DNA from: Kutzneria viridogrisea
GTDB lineage: Bacteria; Actinomycetota; Actinomycetes; Mycobacteriales; Pseudonocardiaceae
Length of the DNA: 64,000 nt
Reading direction: 5' to 3'
Assembly: GCA_014138725.1 (NCBI GenBank)
Contig: JACJID010000003.1
Location: forward strand, 124,001-188,000
Position numbers and translations under genes: made by a program. Shown here in pieces: positions 38,977 to 47,156 of the stretch (position 1 is the stretch's first letter; every line of letters starts with the position of its first letter). The notes beneath the pieces are model-generated. The model was not told where the DNA came from and made no database searches. It saw only the letters and a program-made list of their open reading frames with translations.

Positions 38977-39026
38977 ACGGACCGACGCCACCGGGGAGCG
39001 GTAGCGCGGTTGGACGTCACCCTAGC

Positions 39027-39119
39027 GTGGCTGAGCGGCTGGTGTGCCCCGGCTGTAGCGATGAAGAATGCGCTGATCACGGTGGCTGGCAACCTCAGAG
39101 ATTCGGTGGCTTGCGCTGA
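39027..39119 (+). CDS. Possible 30-residue zinc-finger-like peptide
   Basis: From GTG 39027 the frame reads VAERLVCPGCSDEECADHGG then WQPQRFGGLR-stop. The spacing of three Cys and one His (CPGC...C...H) suggests a small zinc site. It overlaps the 3' end of the membrane gene on the other strand by 25 bases. Speculative. Confidence 0.3.
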   Translation: MAERLVCPGCSDEECADHGGWQPQRFGGLR

Positions 39120-39481
39120 GTGCGGACCATCAGGAGAACTCCGCCACCCACGACCAGCACAAGACCGAACACCAGCACGGTGATGCCCAAGGACCCAGAC
39201 AGCCCAACCACGGTGGTGCAGTCCGCGTCCCAGGCATTGGCCGCGATCTCGCGCATCTCGACTGGGTAGGACTGCAGGGCGGCAAGAACCTCAGGGTGCC
39301 ACCGCAGAGCTGAGATGTGCCCTGGAGGCCAGGGAGTGCCGCAGTTGATGACCGCGGGGCCCAGTGGGGTGTCCACGGTGCGGGAGATCGCGGTGAGCTC
39401 CACCACCCCGCCCGCCGCAAGCGCCAGTACCCCAGTTGCGAGCAGGGACCAGGCCAGGACGGCCAGGGTTCGTGGTGACAC
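39095..39481 (-). CDS. Two-TM membrane protein, last gene of the type VII-like operon
   Basis: 128 residues. Hydrophobic segments at about 5-27 (LAVLAWSLLATGVLALAAGG) and 95-119 (LGITVLVFGLVLVVGGGVLL) flank an extracytoplasmic loop with two Cys (VINCGTPWPP, WDADCTTV) that could form a disulphide. It starts at GTG 39481 after AAGGAG. Function unknown; it is the sixth gene of the leftward operon beginning at 41613. Confidence 0.78.
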   Translation of the reverse strand: MSPRTLAVLAWSLLATGVLALAAGGVVELTAISRTVDTPLGPAVINCGTPWPPGHISALRWHPEVLAALQSYPVEMREIAANAWDADCTTVVGLSGSLGITVLVFGLVLVVGGGVLLMVRTQRKPPNL

Positions 39482-39500
39482 GGTCGATCTCCTTCGGGAT

Positions 39501-39746
39501 CTAGGGGCGCCCGAAGTAGTCCGGTCCCGGGGGCGGCGGATAGGGCGGATCCAGGGGCGGCTGTGAGGGCGGGCCGGGCTCGATCGGGCGGTAGTACCAC
39601 TGGCCGTCAGGTCCCTGATGCGCCCGCAGGCCCTCCTCGGCCATTCGCCGCCGCCATCGCAGCATCGCCCACACCGCCAAGGCGACTAGGCCTGCGATGA
39701 CACCCAGGCACAGCAGACCGAAAATGAGTACCGCGACAGCCACCAC
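39501..39746 (-). CDS. Single-TM protein with proline-rich tail
   Basis: 81 residues. A transmembrane helix at about 1-28 (VAVLIFGLLCLGVIAGLVAL), then WAMLRWRRRMAEEGL and a cytoplasmic DGQWYYRPIEPGPPSQPP tail rich in Pro and Tyr. GTG at 39746 follows GGAGG. The tail resembles SHOCT/DUF2510-like short membrane proteins only loosely. Fifth gene of the operon. Confidence 0.72.
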   Translation of the reverse strand: MVAVAVLIFGLLCLGVIAGLVALAVWAMLRWRRRMAEEGLRAHQGPDGQWYYRPIEPGPPSQPPLDPPYPPPPGPDYFGRP

Positions 39747-39759
39747 TGGGCCTCCGGCG

Positions 39760-40440
39760 CTACTTGTTGGGGGTGACGTGCCAGTCGCGGGCGTTGCCGA
39801 TCACCGAGCCTGTCGCGGATCCGGCGATGGCCTCGGGCACCTTGAACGCGGTGGCGTTGGCGGCGAAGGAGATCCCGCTGGAGCGGTAGGTGCCGATCTG
39901 GTTGTAGGCATCAGCGATCAGGGTGGTCACGTTCTTGACGAAGTCCTCGAGCTTGTCCATGGCCTTCACCACGAGCACCGGAGTGGTTATCAGGTCCACC
40001 CCGGGGATGAACAGCGATGCGGTGAGGCCGCCGAGGTTGATCAGGGCTCCGGCACATTGGCCGATGAACTTGATTGCGCTGGCGTAGGTGGCCTGCACGA
40101 CTTGGGCGCAGTTGCCGAGGGTCGTGGCGAAGTTGGCCATCACGGTCTGGTTGGCGTCCAGGGTGGTGATGATGTTGGTGGTGTAGGAGTTGAACTGGGT
40201 GTAGGCCGCGCCCTGCCAGTAGCTGCCCAGGACGTCCTTGACGGTCTGGAGTTCGGTGCGGGTGTCGCTGATGGCGGTGTTCTGCGCCCATTGGTGGGCC
40301 ATCGCGGCGACCTTGTCGGCGTCGCCGAACAGCTGGTCGCGGATCAGGTCGAGTAGCGAGATCACCTCAGTTTTGAACGCGAGGCGGGCGATGGGGCGGA
40401 TCACGTTGTCCGCGTCCTGAGGGTAGGGGGAAGGGGTCAC
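39760..40440 (-). CDS. WXG-like type VII secretion-associated protein
   Basis: 226 residues, GTG at 40440 with GAAGGA upstream. An N-terminal helical half (LLDLIRDQLFGDADKVAAMA, HQWAQNTAISDTRTELQTV) is followed by VLGSYWQGAAYTQFNSYTTN, a helix-WxG-helix turn as in WXG100 proteins. A hydrophobic middle stretch comes next (GGLTASLFIPGVDLITTPVL) and a variable end (WHVTPNK). It fits an ESX/type VII substrate or chaperone. Operon neighbours (EspC-like and YbaB-like) support this. No secretion ATPase lies in the window, so export would rely on another locus. Confidence 0.75.
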   Translation of the reverse strand: MTPSPYPQDADNVIRPIARLAFKTEVISLLDLIRDQLFGDADKVAAMAHQWAQNTAISDTRTELQTVKDVLGSYWQGAAYTQFNSYTTNIITTLDANQTVMANFATTLGNCAQVVQATYASAIKFIGQCAGALINLGGLTASLFIPGVDLITTPVLVVKAMDKLEDFVKNVTTLIADAYNQIGTYRSSGISFAANATAFKVPEAIAGSATGSVIGNARDWHVTPNK

Positions 40441-40465
40441 AGCGGCAGAGTCCTTCGGGAAGCAG

Positions 40466-40813
40466 TTACTTGGAGGGCTGGTACGGGCCGTCGAGGCTCT
40501 GGGCGAGCCACCCGAACTGCTTGTAGTACTCCTCGTCTTGGGCCTCGTAGACCTTCGCGGCGGTGTTGAGCGCGTCGCTGACCGCGCTGAAGTTCTGCGC
40601 GGCGCTGCGGGACTTCTCCCGCACGGTCTCCAACGCCTGGTTGTAGTCGACGACCACTCCGGCGTTCCTGCCCAGCAGACCCAGATCGCCATCGCCGAGG
40701 TGCCACGTGGGCATCTCGTTGAGGGTGAGCCCGGCGAATCGGTCGTTGGCGTCCTCAAAGGAGCGCTGCGCGTTGCGCAGAGCCTGGGGAACCACCTGAT
40801 AGCCCTCAGCCAC
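40466..40813 (-). CDS. EspC-like ESX secretion-associated protein
   Basis: 115 residues from GTG 40813 after AGGAGGG. It has the helical layout of ESX-1 secretion-associated EspC/DUF2580 proteins: VPQALRNAQRSFEDANDRFA, then MPTWHLGDGDLGLLGRNAGV, VVDYNQALETVREKSRSAAQ, and a YxxxD/E-like stretch VYEAQDEEYYKQFGWL. It likely pairs with the WXG-like protein encoded next. Cytosolic before export. Confidence 0.78.
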   Translation of the reverse strand: MAEGYQVVPQALRNAQRSFEDANDRFAGLTLNEMPTWHLGDGDLGLLGRNAGVVVDYNQALETVREKSRSAAQNFSAVSDALNTAAKVYEAQDEEYYKQFGWLAQSLDGPYQPSK

Positions 40814-40846
40814 GGGGCCCTCCTGTCCTGGTCATCGGGTGCACGG

Positions 40847-41152
40847 TCAGGTGACGATGGTCGTGGCGGCCGCGGTCTCCTGCGCGGCCGCGGCGCGAGC
40901 GGCGTTCTCCGCGTGATGGATCGCGGCCATGACCTGCGCGCCCAGCGCCCTGCTGTTGCTGGTGGCCAGGGCCCGGGGATCGAGCGCGACCGCGAGCAGT
41001 TCACCGGCCCCGTTGGCGGTCACGGTGCCCAGGCCGGGCTCGATGGGCACCGTGTGTGGGCGCCGAGCCGCGGCCACGGCGGCCTCACGCGCGGTGCGGA
41101 TGGCGGCGTCGATCTCTGCGGCCAGCGCGTACATCTGGTCATAGCCGGTCAC
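40847..41152 (-). CDS. YbaB/EbfC-like protein (second of two)
   Basis: 101 residues. The chain YALAAEIDAAIRTAREAAVA, GTVTANGAGELLAVALDPRA and RALGAQVMAAIHHAENAARA has the helix-strand-helix of YbaB/EbfC nucleoid-associated proteins. GTG at 41152 overlaps the stop of the upstream YbaB-like gene by four bases and has GAGGAG upstream. Such YbaB-like proteins recur in actinomycete ESX-type operons. Confidence 0.75.
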   Translation of the reverse strand: MTGYDQMYALAAEIDAAIRTAREAAVAAARRPHTVPIEPGLGTVTANGAGELLAVALDPRALATSNSRALGAQVMAAIHHAENAARAAAAQETAAATTIVT

Positions 41153-41613
41153 CAGGCTCGCTCCTCGTCGGGGTCGGTGTCCAGGAAGTCGATCTCCTCG
41201 AAGCTGGTCTCGTCCTCCGCCGGCGGCGGCGCGTGATGGTGGTGCTCGTGCTCGGCCAGTGCGTGCGGCACGGGTAGCGTCTCATTGGTGATGGGGGACG
41301 CCGCGGGAGCGGCCAGCGCTGCGGTGACCTGTTCCTGTGTGACCGCTGCTGCCTGCACGCGGGCACCGCGAACCGCTTCGAGGATCGCAGTGTTGAGCGT
41401 GTCGGCGTCCCCGGGGCCGCGTTGCCGCTCGGCGATCTCCAAGCGCAGCAGCGTGCCGTTGCCATCGACCGTGGCCTGAACCTGCCCGTCCTGAGAGTGG
41501 TGGGTCAGGCGTGCCTGGGTGAGCACCTGGCCTGCTTCCGCCAGCAGCTGACGCTGTTGTGACAGGTCGGTGCTGGCGATCCCCAGCGATGCCAGGACGT
41601 CCTCGCCTGTCAT
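41149..41613 (-). CDS. YbaB/EbfC-like protein with acidic tail (first gene of operon)
   Basis: 154 residues from ATG 41613 after GGGAGCG (an 11-residue longer frame is rejected). YbaB-type core: LAEAGQVLTQARLTHHSQDG, VQATVDGNGTLLRLEIAERQ and TLNTAILEAVRGARVQAAA. The tail is His-rich (AEHEHHHHAPPPAEDE) and strongly acidic (EEIDFLDTDPDEE). It opens the six-gene leftward operon that ends at 39095. Confidence 0.78.
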   Translation of the reverse strand: MTGEDVLASLGIASTDLSQQRQLLAEAGQVLTQARLTHHSQDGQVQATVDGNGTLLRLEIAERQRGPGDADTLNTAILEAVRGARVQAAAVTQEQVTAALAAPAASPITNETLPVPHALAEHEHHHHAPPPAEDETSFEEIDFLDTDPDEERAW

Positions 41614-41966
41614 CTCGCTCCCGTCTGCTTCGCGTGGCCTGACCACAGTATTGGTGACACGTGGTGATGGTAGGGCATCACTCCGTACGCACGGTGCCGT
41701 TTTCGCAGTTCAATCGGCACCGTCGCGGCAGGACGGCTCGGCGCCCCGGCCCGCACGAGGAATTCGTGCAGAATTTATTCGCGGGAGTCGATTGCTGCGC
41801 AGGGCAAACCTAGGATGACTCGGTGGACGTCGAGCCGTCGCTCGGTGTGGTGAGCTGCCCCGGTTTTGATGGGGACCGGGTTGTGCGTGGCCGTAGACAG
41901 CCTGAACGCGGGTTGGTGGTGTGGGTTGTAGCCCCGAACACAGCTATACGGCACCCGGCGCGCGCC
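41614..41966. other. Gene-free stretch, likely promoter of the YbaB operon
   Basis: A 353-base gap. An A/T-richer patch occurs near 41760-41790. No gene recognised. Confidence 0.4.
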
Positions 41967-42188
41967 TTACAGGAGAGCGAGAAATTCGGCGGGGGTTAGG
42001 CCAGCTTGCCGGACGATCGACGCCAGCGTGCCTCGCTTGACGGTGCCGTGCTGGGGAACGACGACCGTTCGCCCATCCTTGTGTCGGTACACCGCATGGC
42101 TGCCCTTGGTGCGCACGTGCTCGAAGCCAATCGATTCCAACACTCGGACAACCTTGCGGACGGCAAGGTCGAACAGGGTGGGACTCAC
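41967..42188 (-). CDS. hicA: HicA-type mRNA interferase toxin
   Basis: 73 residues. dsRBD-like fold with KVVRVLESIGFEHVRTKGSH (the catalytic His region), AVYRHKDGRTVVVPQHG, and KRGTLASIVRQAGLTPAEFL, which is the standard HicA sequence pattern. It begins at GTG 42188, overlapping the hicB stop by four bases. HicA cleaves mRNA when free of HicB. Confidence 0.92.
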   Translation of the reverse strand: MSPTLFDLAVRKVVRVLESIGFEHVRTKGSHAVYRHKDGRTVVVPQHGTVKRGTLASIVRQAGLTPAEFLALL

Positions 42189-42412
42189 GCAGCGCTGCTG
42201 GGGACCTGGAATGAGGTCACGAGCGGGGTCGCGGTTCGTCGCAGGTGTTGCTCGTCGGTCTCGTCGAGGTACAGCTCAACTGCCTCGGCCAGGTTGCTCA
42301 GGGCCTCCTGGATGCTGAGCCCCTGACTGGCTACGTCAAGCTCCAGACATTGGGCGACATACCAGTCCTCTTCCTGATGCACCGCTGCGGTGAACGTCTG
42401 TGCTGCCTCCAT
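42185..42412 (-). CDS. hicB: HicB-type antitoxin
   Basis: 75 residues. The partial RNase H-like fold of HicB is evident: FTAAVHQEEDWYVAQCLELD, VASQGLSIQEALSNLAEAVE, LYLDETDE. No C-terminal DNA-binding domain, so this is the short HicB form. ATG at 42412 with GAGGTC just upstream. The order antitoxin-toxin is the less common HicBA arrangement. Confidence 0.92.
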   Translation of the reverse strand: MEAAQTFTAAVHQEEDWYVAQCLELDVASQGLSIQEALSNLAEAVELYLDETDEQHLRRTATPLVTSFQVPSSAA

Positions 42413-42764
42413 GACCTCAGTGTCGCACTTCTCACCCCGGGTCGGCTCTTGGTCAAGTGGTGATTGCGAGTCGGGTGGCTCGTCTGCGCTGGCCCGTATC
42501 GACGCCCTCAGAGACCTGATCCGGACTCGCCCTGCGCCCTACTAGCGCCCTCAGAGGACACACCTTGCTGCATCGCGATGTGGTTCCTGCACATCGAGCG
42601 TCCGAGGGGCTGGGCGCGGTGAGCCGCTCGACTGCCAGAGGCGCCGACGACTCGTGACGGCTGTCCCAGGCATCGGTCCGCCCCGTACGAGCACGGAGAG
42701 CTCGGTACGCACCGTCCCGATGCTGGGTCAGCGGTGGCCTGTCACCGCCAGGTGTGTCCGGTAG
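42413..42764. other. Gene-free stretch
   Basis: Nothing recognised upstream of hicB. Confidence 0.4.
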
Positions 42765-43418
42765 TTACGGCGTCGGAGGCGGCGTCACTGCCTCACGTGG
42801 CATGGGGAACAGTTTGCGTTGGCGCCACATCGCCGCGTGCTCGAGGTCGGCGTGCATGGCCTCGTGGAAGGCCGCGCGCAGTTGGCTGATAGTCGACGGG
42901 GCACCAGCCGTTGCAACAAGCAGTATCTGCTCGATCGGTTCCACTAGGATGCTTGCTTGCGCTGCGCAGTAGATGGCCACATGCGTCACATGCAGCGCAT
43001 TCCACCGGTCCAGCAGCACGTACCCCAGTGCCTGATCAAGCCAGCACTGCAGATACGGCGCCGGATCCAGGTAGTTTTTGATCTCGACCAGCGTGAGCCC
43101 GACGATGAGATCAGCAGTCGCGAACCCGGGAGCGAGCACCGGGCTCACGATCACACGGTCACCAAGCTTTCGTAGGAGTGCGCGACCCTACTGCAGGTAT
43201 CCCTGCCAGTCGTGACGGAGCACGAGAAGCGCTGGGTCGTCGATGGGCCGCGGCTCGCAGTGCTCGTACATCGCGAGGAACAACGCTCGACGAAGCTGCA
43301 CCGAGTGACGGGCGCCGAAGCGGTGGGCCATCTGGTCCACGCCACTCACGTCCAGCAGGTAAGTCAGGGTGGTGAGTTCAACGTCATCGGCGTGCTGGTG
43401 GGCACCTGCTGTTCGCGC
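42765..43418 (-). pseudogene. PD-(D/E)XK-like nuclease family gene with an in-frame stop
   Basis: The open frame on the minus strand reads ELTTLTYLLDVSGVDQMAHR, AHRFGARHSVQLRRALFLAM and VLRHDWQGYLQ, then TAG (43188-43190). In the same frame it continues GRALLRKLGDRVIVSPVLAP, ATADLIVGLTLVEIKNYLDP and CWLDQALGYVLLDRWNAL. DLIVG...LVEIK fits the Asp-x(n)-ExK motif of PD-(D/E)XK nucleases, followed by the usual Gln/Tyr helix. Either a nonsense-inactivated gene, or restart at GTG 43154. A fragment of a homologue recurs at 46.5 kb. Family membership is an inference. Confidence 0.6.
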
Positions 43419-43853
43419 TCACGCTTGCAGCACGGGATCGGTGGTCTGCGTATCCGGTAGATGGGTCAGATCACGGATGGCGAATCCGCACCCCTCCAGC
43501 ACTGCGGAGCACGCCGACGGTGGCAGAAACCCTAACAGGTCAAGGCATCCTGGTTGCGCGGCGAGGTCAAGCCCGATGCGGGCCTCCAGTGCCTTGCCCA
43601 CGTTCGCGCGGTCGCACGGCATGACGTTGGGGCTCCACGTTGCGGACCGCAGCTGCTGGTGCCACCGCTCGGTAATCGCGCCACGTTGAGGCAACCAGTG
43701 ATCGAGAAACCGGCATAAGGTGCTGTGCGTATCTCGCGACTGTCGCTCAAGTGACACCCTGCCCCGCACGCGCCGAGAACCCAGCACCGCACACCCACAG
43801 TGACAGAACGTGACCGCAACGACAAGGGGCTCGGCAGCCGGCGGCCTGCGCAC
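43419..43853 (-). CDS. Hypothetical protein with an N-terminal Cys/His cluster
   Basis: 144 residues. VVAVTFCHCGCAVLGSRR carries three Cys and one His. The rest (RFLDHWLPQRGAITERWHQQ, GKALEARIGLDLAAQPGCLD, FAIRDLTHLPDTQTTD) looks helical. Its stop is in the same frame as, and immediately before, the nuclease-like pseudogene, so the two could be read-through partners or one decayed gene. No family recognised. Confidence 0.5.
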   Translation of the reverse strand: MRRPPAAEPLVVAVTFCHCGCAVLGSRRVRGRVSLERQSRDTHSTLCRFLDHWLPQRGAITERWHQQLRSATWSPNVMPCDRANVGKALEARIGLDLAAQPGCLDLLGFLPPSACSAVLEGCGFAIRDLTHLPDTQTTDPVLQA

Positions 43854-44027
43854 TCATCCGTTGCGCCCGGTCAGCCGCGGAGAGCACCTCCCGTGTCGGG
43901 GCACTCCTGACCTCGTCGCCGGCCCGCGGCTTGGACTCCTCTGCTCGCGCTGCTTACGCCGGACTACGCTCACCCCTGCGGATAGTTTACCCTTAGAAAG
44001 AGACCTAAACTGGAAGGCTTAACTGCG

Positions 44028-44963
44028 ATGCTTCCTGGCCTGACGCCCGGTGATCAACTCCCCCGCCGCGAAGTCCACGCCCGCTATGGCGGTCGTCAGC
44101 AAGGCGGCATCGGCCCCTCTACCCGCACCAACGTCGTGCTGTTCTTCACCGACCCCGCCAAGGGACACCGCCACGGCTACTACGACGGCTGGGCCACCGA
44201 CGGCCTCTTCCACTACGTCGGCGAAGGGCAACACGGCGACCAGCAACTCACCCAGGGCAACAAAGCGATCCTCAACCACCGCGCCGAGGGACGCACCCTG
44301 GAAGGCTTCCGCAGCCAGGGCACGACCGCCACCTACCTTGGCGAGTTCGAACTCGTCGGGCACTACTTCACCGACGCCCACGAAACCGGCGACCCCACCA
44401 CACTCCGCCAAGTCGTCGTGTTCAAGCTCCGCCCGCTCACCACCATCACGGTCGACCTCCCAAACCTCCCCATCAGCCCCCCAGCACAGCCACAGGTCGA
44501 AGTCGTGCCCGTCGAAGAACAACACACCGAGCGCGCTTTCGTCAGCCCCGACCGCGAACCCTACGAACTCGAACGACGCGAAGCCGCACTCGTGCACCGC
44601 TACCGCCAGCACCTCCAACACCAAGGCCACATTGTCAACCGGCTCCGCGTCATACCTCCCGGCGAAACCCAGCCTCTCTACAGCGACCTGTGGGACGAGA
44701 CCACCGCCGAACTCATCGAAGCCAAAGGCACCGTCACCCGCGACAGCCTGCGCACCGCCCTCGGGCAACTGTTGGACTACGGCCGCTTCGCCGGCGCCAC
44801 CACCCTGGGCGTGCTGGTCCCCTCCCGCCCTCGCCCCGACCTGGTTTCCTACCTCCATCACGCCGGCGTCCACGTCATCTACCCACACCAACATGACTGG
44901 ATCCGCGAGGCTGCACCTGCGTCTGCGACACGAAACGGTCTCCAACACCACAATGCACACTGA
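44028..44963 (+). CDS. SRA-like domain fused to PD-(D/E)XK nuclease (putative type IV restriction enzyme)
   Basis: 311 residues. The first 140 resemble the ScoMcrA-type SRA/YDG-like domain: GDQLPRREVHARYGGRQQGG, NVVLFFTDPAKGHRHGYYDG, FHYVGEGQHGDQQLTQGNKA and ILNHRAEGRTLEGFR. The C-terminal part has a PD-(D/E)XK nuclease core, with PLYSDLWDETTAELIEAKGT supplying Asp220 and Glu231-x-Lys233, followed by ALGQLLDYGRF. Such proteins bind modified DNA (5-methylcytosine or phosphorothioate) and cut it. The fused PD-(D/E)XK replaces the HNH of ScoMcrA. ATG at 44028 has GGAAGG about ten bases upstream. It stands alone beside other island genes. Confidence 0.82.
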   Translation: MLPGLTPGDQLPRREVHARYGGRQQGGIGPSTRTNVVLFFTDPAKGHRHGYYDGWATDGLFHYVGEGQHGDQQLTQGNKAILNHRAEGRTLEGFRSQGTTATYLGEFELVGHYFTDAHETGDPTTLRQVVVFKLRPLTTITVDLPNLPISPPAQPQVEVVPVEEQHTERAFVSPDREPYELERREAALVHRYRQHLQHQGHIVNRLRVIPPGETQPLYSDLWDETTAELIEAKGTVTRDSLRTALGQLLDYGRFAGATTLGVLVPSRPRPDLVSYLHHAGVHVIYPHQHDWIREAAPASATRNGLQHHNAH

Positions 44964-45319
44964 GCCGCAGGCACGGCGGCCTGCCGCCTCGGCGTCAGCA
45001 CCGGGCAGCGTCTCCTCTATCTGTCTGCTCGATACATGCTGCTGCTTTCGACTGCACTCAAGTCGGCCTGCGCGACGCATAGGCGAACCCCACGCGGTGT
45101 CAGCGACAGCGAGCGTGGTGCCCGACTTCAGGGGGCTCACTCACCACGACCACCTGGTTCCGGCAGGTTCAGGACCACCAGGCAGCCGACTCCAACCACT
45201 GGGGGCCCGATCGCAGGCGTGACGTCCGTCGCGAGCGTCCCAGCCGCCTTCACGACACGCAATTAGCCTAGACGCACGAAACGAACACTGTTACGTTGTA
45301 TGCGTACGGAGGAGGAGCT
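44964..45319. other. Gene-free stretch
   Basis: Contains the promoter of the HTH-PIN pair. Nothing else recognised. Confidence 0.4.
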
Positions 45320-45844
45320 ATGACGCAGGCACTGCGACAGGAGACCTACCTACCCGAACCAGACAACCCCCAGGTCGCCAAGGTCTACGACTTCCTCACC
45401 GCGCACGAGGAGACTGGCCGCGGCACGCCCGAGGTGACCTGCTTCCTCAGTGGACCAGCAGCAGGCGATCGCGTCGAGTTGCCCACAGAGCTCTACCACG
45501 TGCTGCGCCAGGTCGTCGAGGCACTGCGCAGTGGGCTGGGGGTGACGATCAGGCCCGAGAACGCCACGCTGACCACCCAACAGGCAGCAGACCTGTTGGG
45601 CGTGAGCCGCCCCACGTTGATCAGGCTGCTTGATCAAGGGGTTATCCCCTATGAGCGCGTCAACAGCCATCGCAAGATCACGCTTCGCGAGTTGCTCAAC
45701 TACCGCAATCGACGCCGCGCGGAGCAGTACGCCGCCTTGGAGGCGACCGCCATGGACGACGAGGACATCGACGCCATGTTGACTCGCGTTCGGGACGCGC
45801 GGGCCGCGGTCGGCCGCAGGCGTCGCGGCCACGGGACAGACTGA
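45320..45844 (+). CDS. Excisionase-type HTH antitoxin
   Basis: 174 residues from ATG 45320 behind GGAGGAG. N-terminal region (VAKVYDFLTAHEETGRGTPE, LPTELYHVLRQVVEALRSGL), then a HTH_17 winged helix LTTQQAADLLGVSRPTLIRL, LDQGVIPYERVNSHRKITLR, and a C-terminal helix RRRAEQYAALEATAMDDEDI. This is the DNA-binding antitoxin known from excisionase/PIN pairs. The toxin gene starts 37 bases downstream. Confidence 0.88.
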   Translation: MTQALRQETYLPEPDNPQVAKVYDFLTAHEETGRGTPEVTCFLSGPAAGDRVELPTELYHVLRQVVEALRSGLGVTIRPENATLTTQQAADLLGVSRPTLIRLLDQGVIPYERVNSHRKITLRELLNYRNRRRAEQYAALEATAMDDEDIDAMLTRVRDARAAVGRRRRGHGTD

Positions 45845-45881
45845 CCTGTTCGGTGCTGGAGCGGCGTGGCACGATGCCGGG

Positions 45882-46460
45882 ATGTTCACGGCGCTGCTCG
45901 ACACGTGCACTCTGTGGCCCAGTCTTCGCCGAGACTTCCTGCTGTCGCTGGCCATCGAAGGTTTGTACCGCCCGGTCTGGAGCACAGTGATCCTCGAGGA
46001 GCTGGAGTACGAGGAAGCCCGCAAGCTCGTCAGCCGCGGCAGCACACCGGAGGACGCGGAGCAGCGTGCCCGTTACCTGATCACCCGGATGCACACTGCG
46101 TTCAATGACGCCCTCGTTGAGGGGTGGGAAGCGCTGGAAGGCTCCTACGGCCTTCCTGACCCCAATGACGAGCACGTCCTGGCCGCAGCCGTGGTGGCTA
46201 ACGCCGGCGCGATCGTCACCGAAAACCTCACAGACTTCCCGGTAGACAAGGTCCCGTCCACGATCGACGTGATTCCGCCCCATGTGTTCGCGGCAAACAC
46301 CGTCGAGGTCAGCCCAGGCCACGCATTCGCTGCGGTCAAGGAGATCGCTCAGCGGTCAGGTCGGTCTGGCCCGCCGCTGACACCAGCCGACATCGTGACC
46401 AGGCTGGAGAGCCGCTACCGCATGTACGACGCCGCGAACCTCCTCCGTCCGCTGCTCTAG
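45882..46460 (+). CDS. PIN-domain toxin (partner of HTH antitoxin)
   Basis: 192 residues. FTALLDTCTLWPSLRRDFLL gives the first catalytic Asp, STVILEELEYEEARK the Glu, LPDPNDEHVLAAAVVANAGA the next acidic cluster, and AIVTENLTDFP the last Asp. A C-terminal helical extension (HAFAAVKEIAQRSGRSGPPL, DIVTRLESRYRMYDAANLLR) is usual for this PIN subgroup. Intact, unlike the PIN gene at 38 kb. Confidence 0.88.
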   Translation: MFTALLDTCTLWPSLRRDFLLSLAIEGLYRPVWSTVILEELEYEEARKLVSRGSTPEDAEQRARYLITRMHTAFNDALVEGWEALEGSYGLPDPNDEHVLAAAVVANAGAIVTENLTDFPVDKVPSTIDVIPPHVFAANTVEVSPGHAFAAVKEIAQRSGRSGPPLTPADIVTRLESRYRMYDAANLLRPLL

Positions 46461-46512
46461 CCACTCCCCCGGCTCGCGGAGGAAGTGCGCGGGACCTGTT
46501 GGTGTTCGGCGA

Positions 46513-46590
46513 GTTCCACCAGGATGCTTGCGGGCGCCGCGCAGTAGATGCCCGCATGCGTTACGTGCAGCACATTCCACCGGTCCAGCA
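46513..46590 (-). pseudogene. Fragment homologous to the 42.8-kb nuclease-like gene
   Basis: The minus strand encodes LLDRWNVLHVTHAGIYCAAP then ASILVE, matching the middle of the 42765-43418 gene (about 78 bases, roughly 85 percent identical by eye to 42939-43016). Nothing of the gene follows on either side. Confidence 0.75.
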
Positions 46591-47156
46591 ACAGGTGGGG
46601 CGTCTTTGACATGGACTGGTCGATGTCGGTGGACTGCGCGATCGCGCGTGTTCCTCAGCAGGCCACGGCCATCACCCGGGACAGGAGGGGCTGGGTCGAA
46701 CTACACGAAGCTTCCGGGGGAGCCGACTGATCACGCGGAGGGGCACGGCCATCCGATGGCGCCCTTGGTCAGTGCCCAGGCAGGCTGGTGACACACCGGT
46801 GTTCGCGCACCTGATGGGATGGCTGCGTGTGCCGCAAGTAGGAGACGGCCGGCCACACACCGGGCCGGACCGGTGCGTGATGATCTCAGGTGGTGGTCAG
46901 TAACGCCCGGCCGGTCGCCAGGTCGGCACGGGCGACGAGCGCGTGCGCGGATAACGTTTGGCGCCTGGCGTCAGATGTACCGATGGCGCTGACCGAACAC
47001 AGAGACGGTCAGATCACAGACCAGATCGGCGCGGCCTCGGCGACGCGACCCGCATAACTGCGGCCCCCCACGCCGGAGGCGGGGTTGCGCATGATGCTGC
47101 AGACCATCGACCGCGGATAGTCGACCACCGCCGGTCGTGCCACAGGAGGGGGACAG
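46591..47156. other. Gene-free stretch upstream of the DUF262 gene
   Basis: No frame with motif or ribosome site. It presumably carries the promoter of the DUF262 gene. Confidence 0.4.

Noticed and set aside
44050-45222. Plus-strand 390-codon frame overlapping the SRA-nuclease gene
   Set aside because: Pro/Ser/Thr-rich composition typical of a shifted frame; the SRA-nuclease frame explains the sequence.
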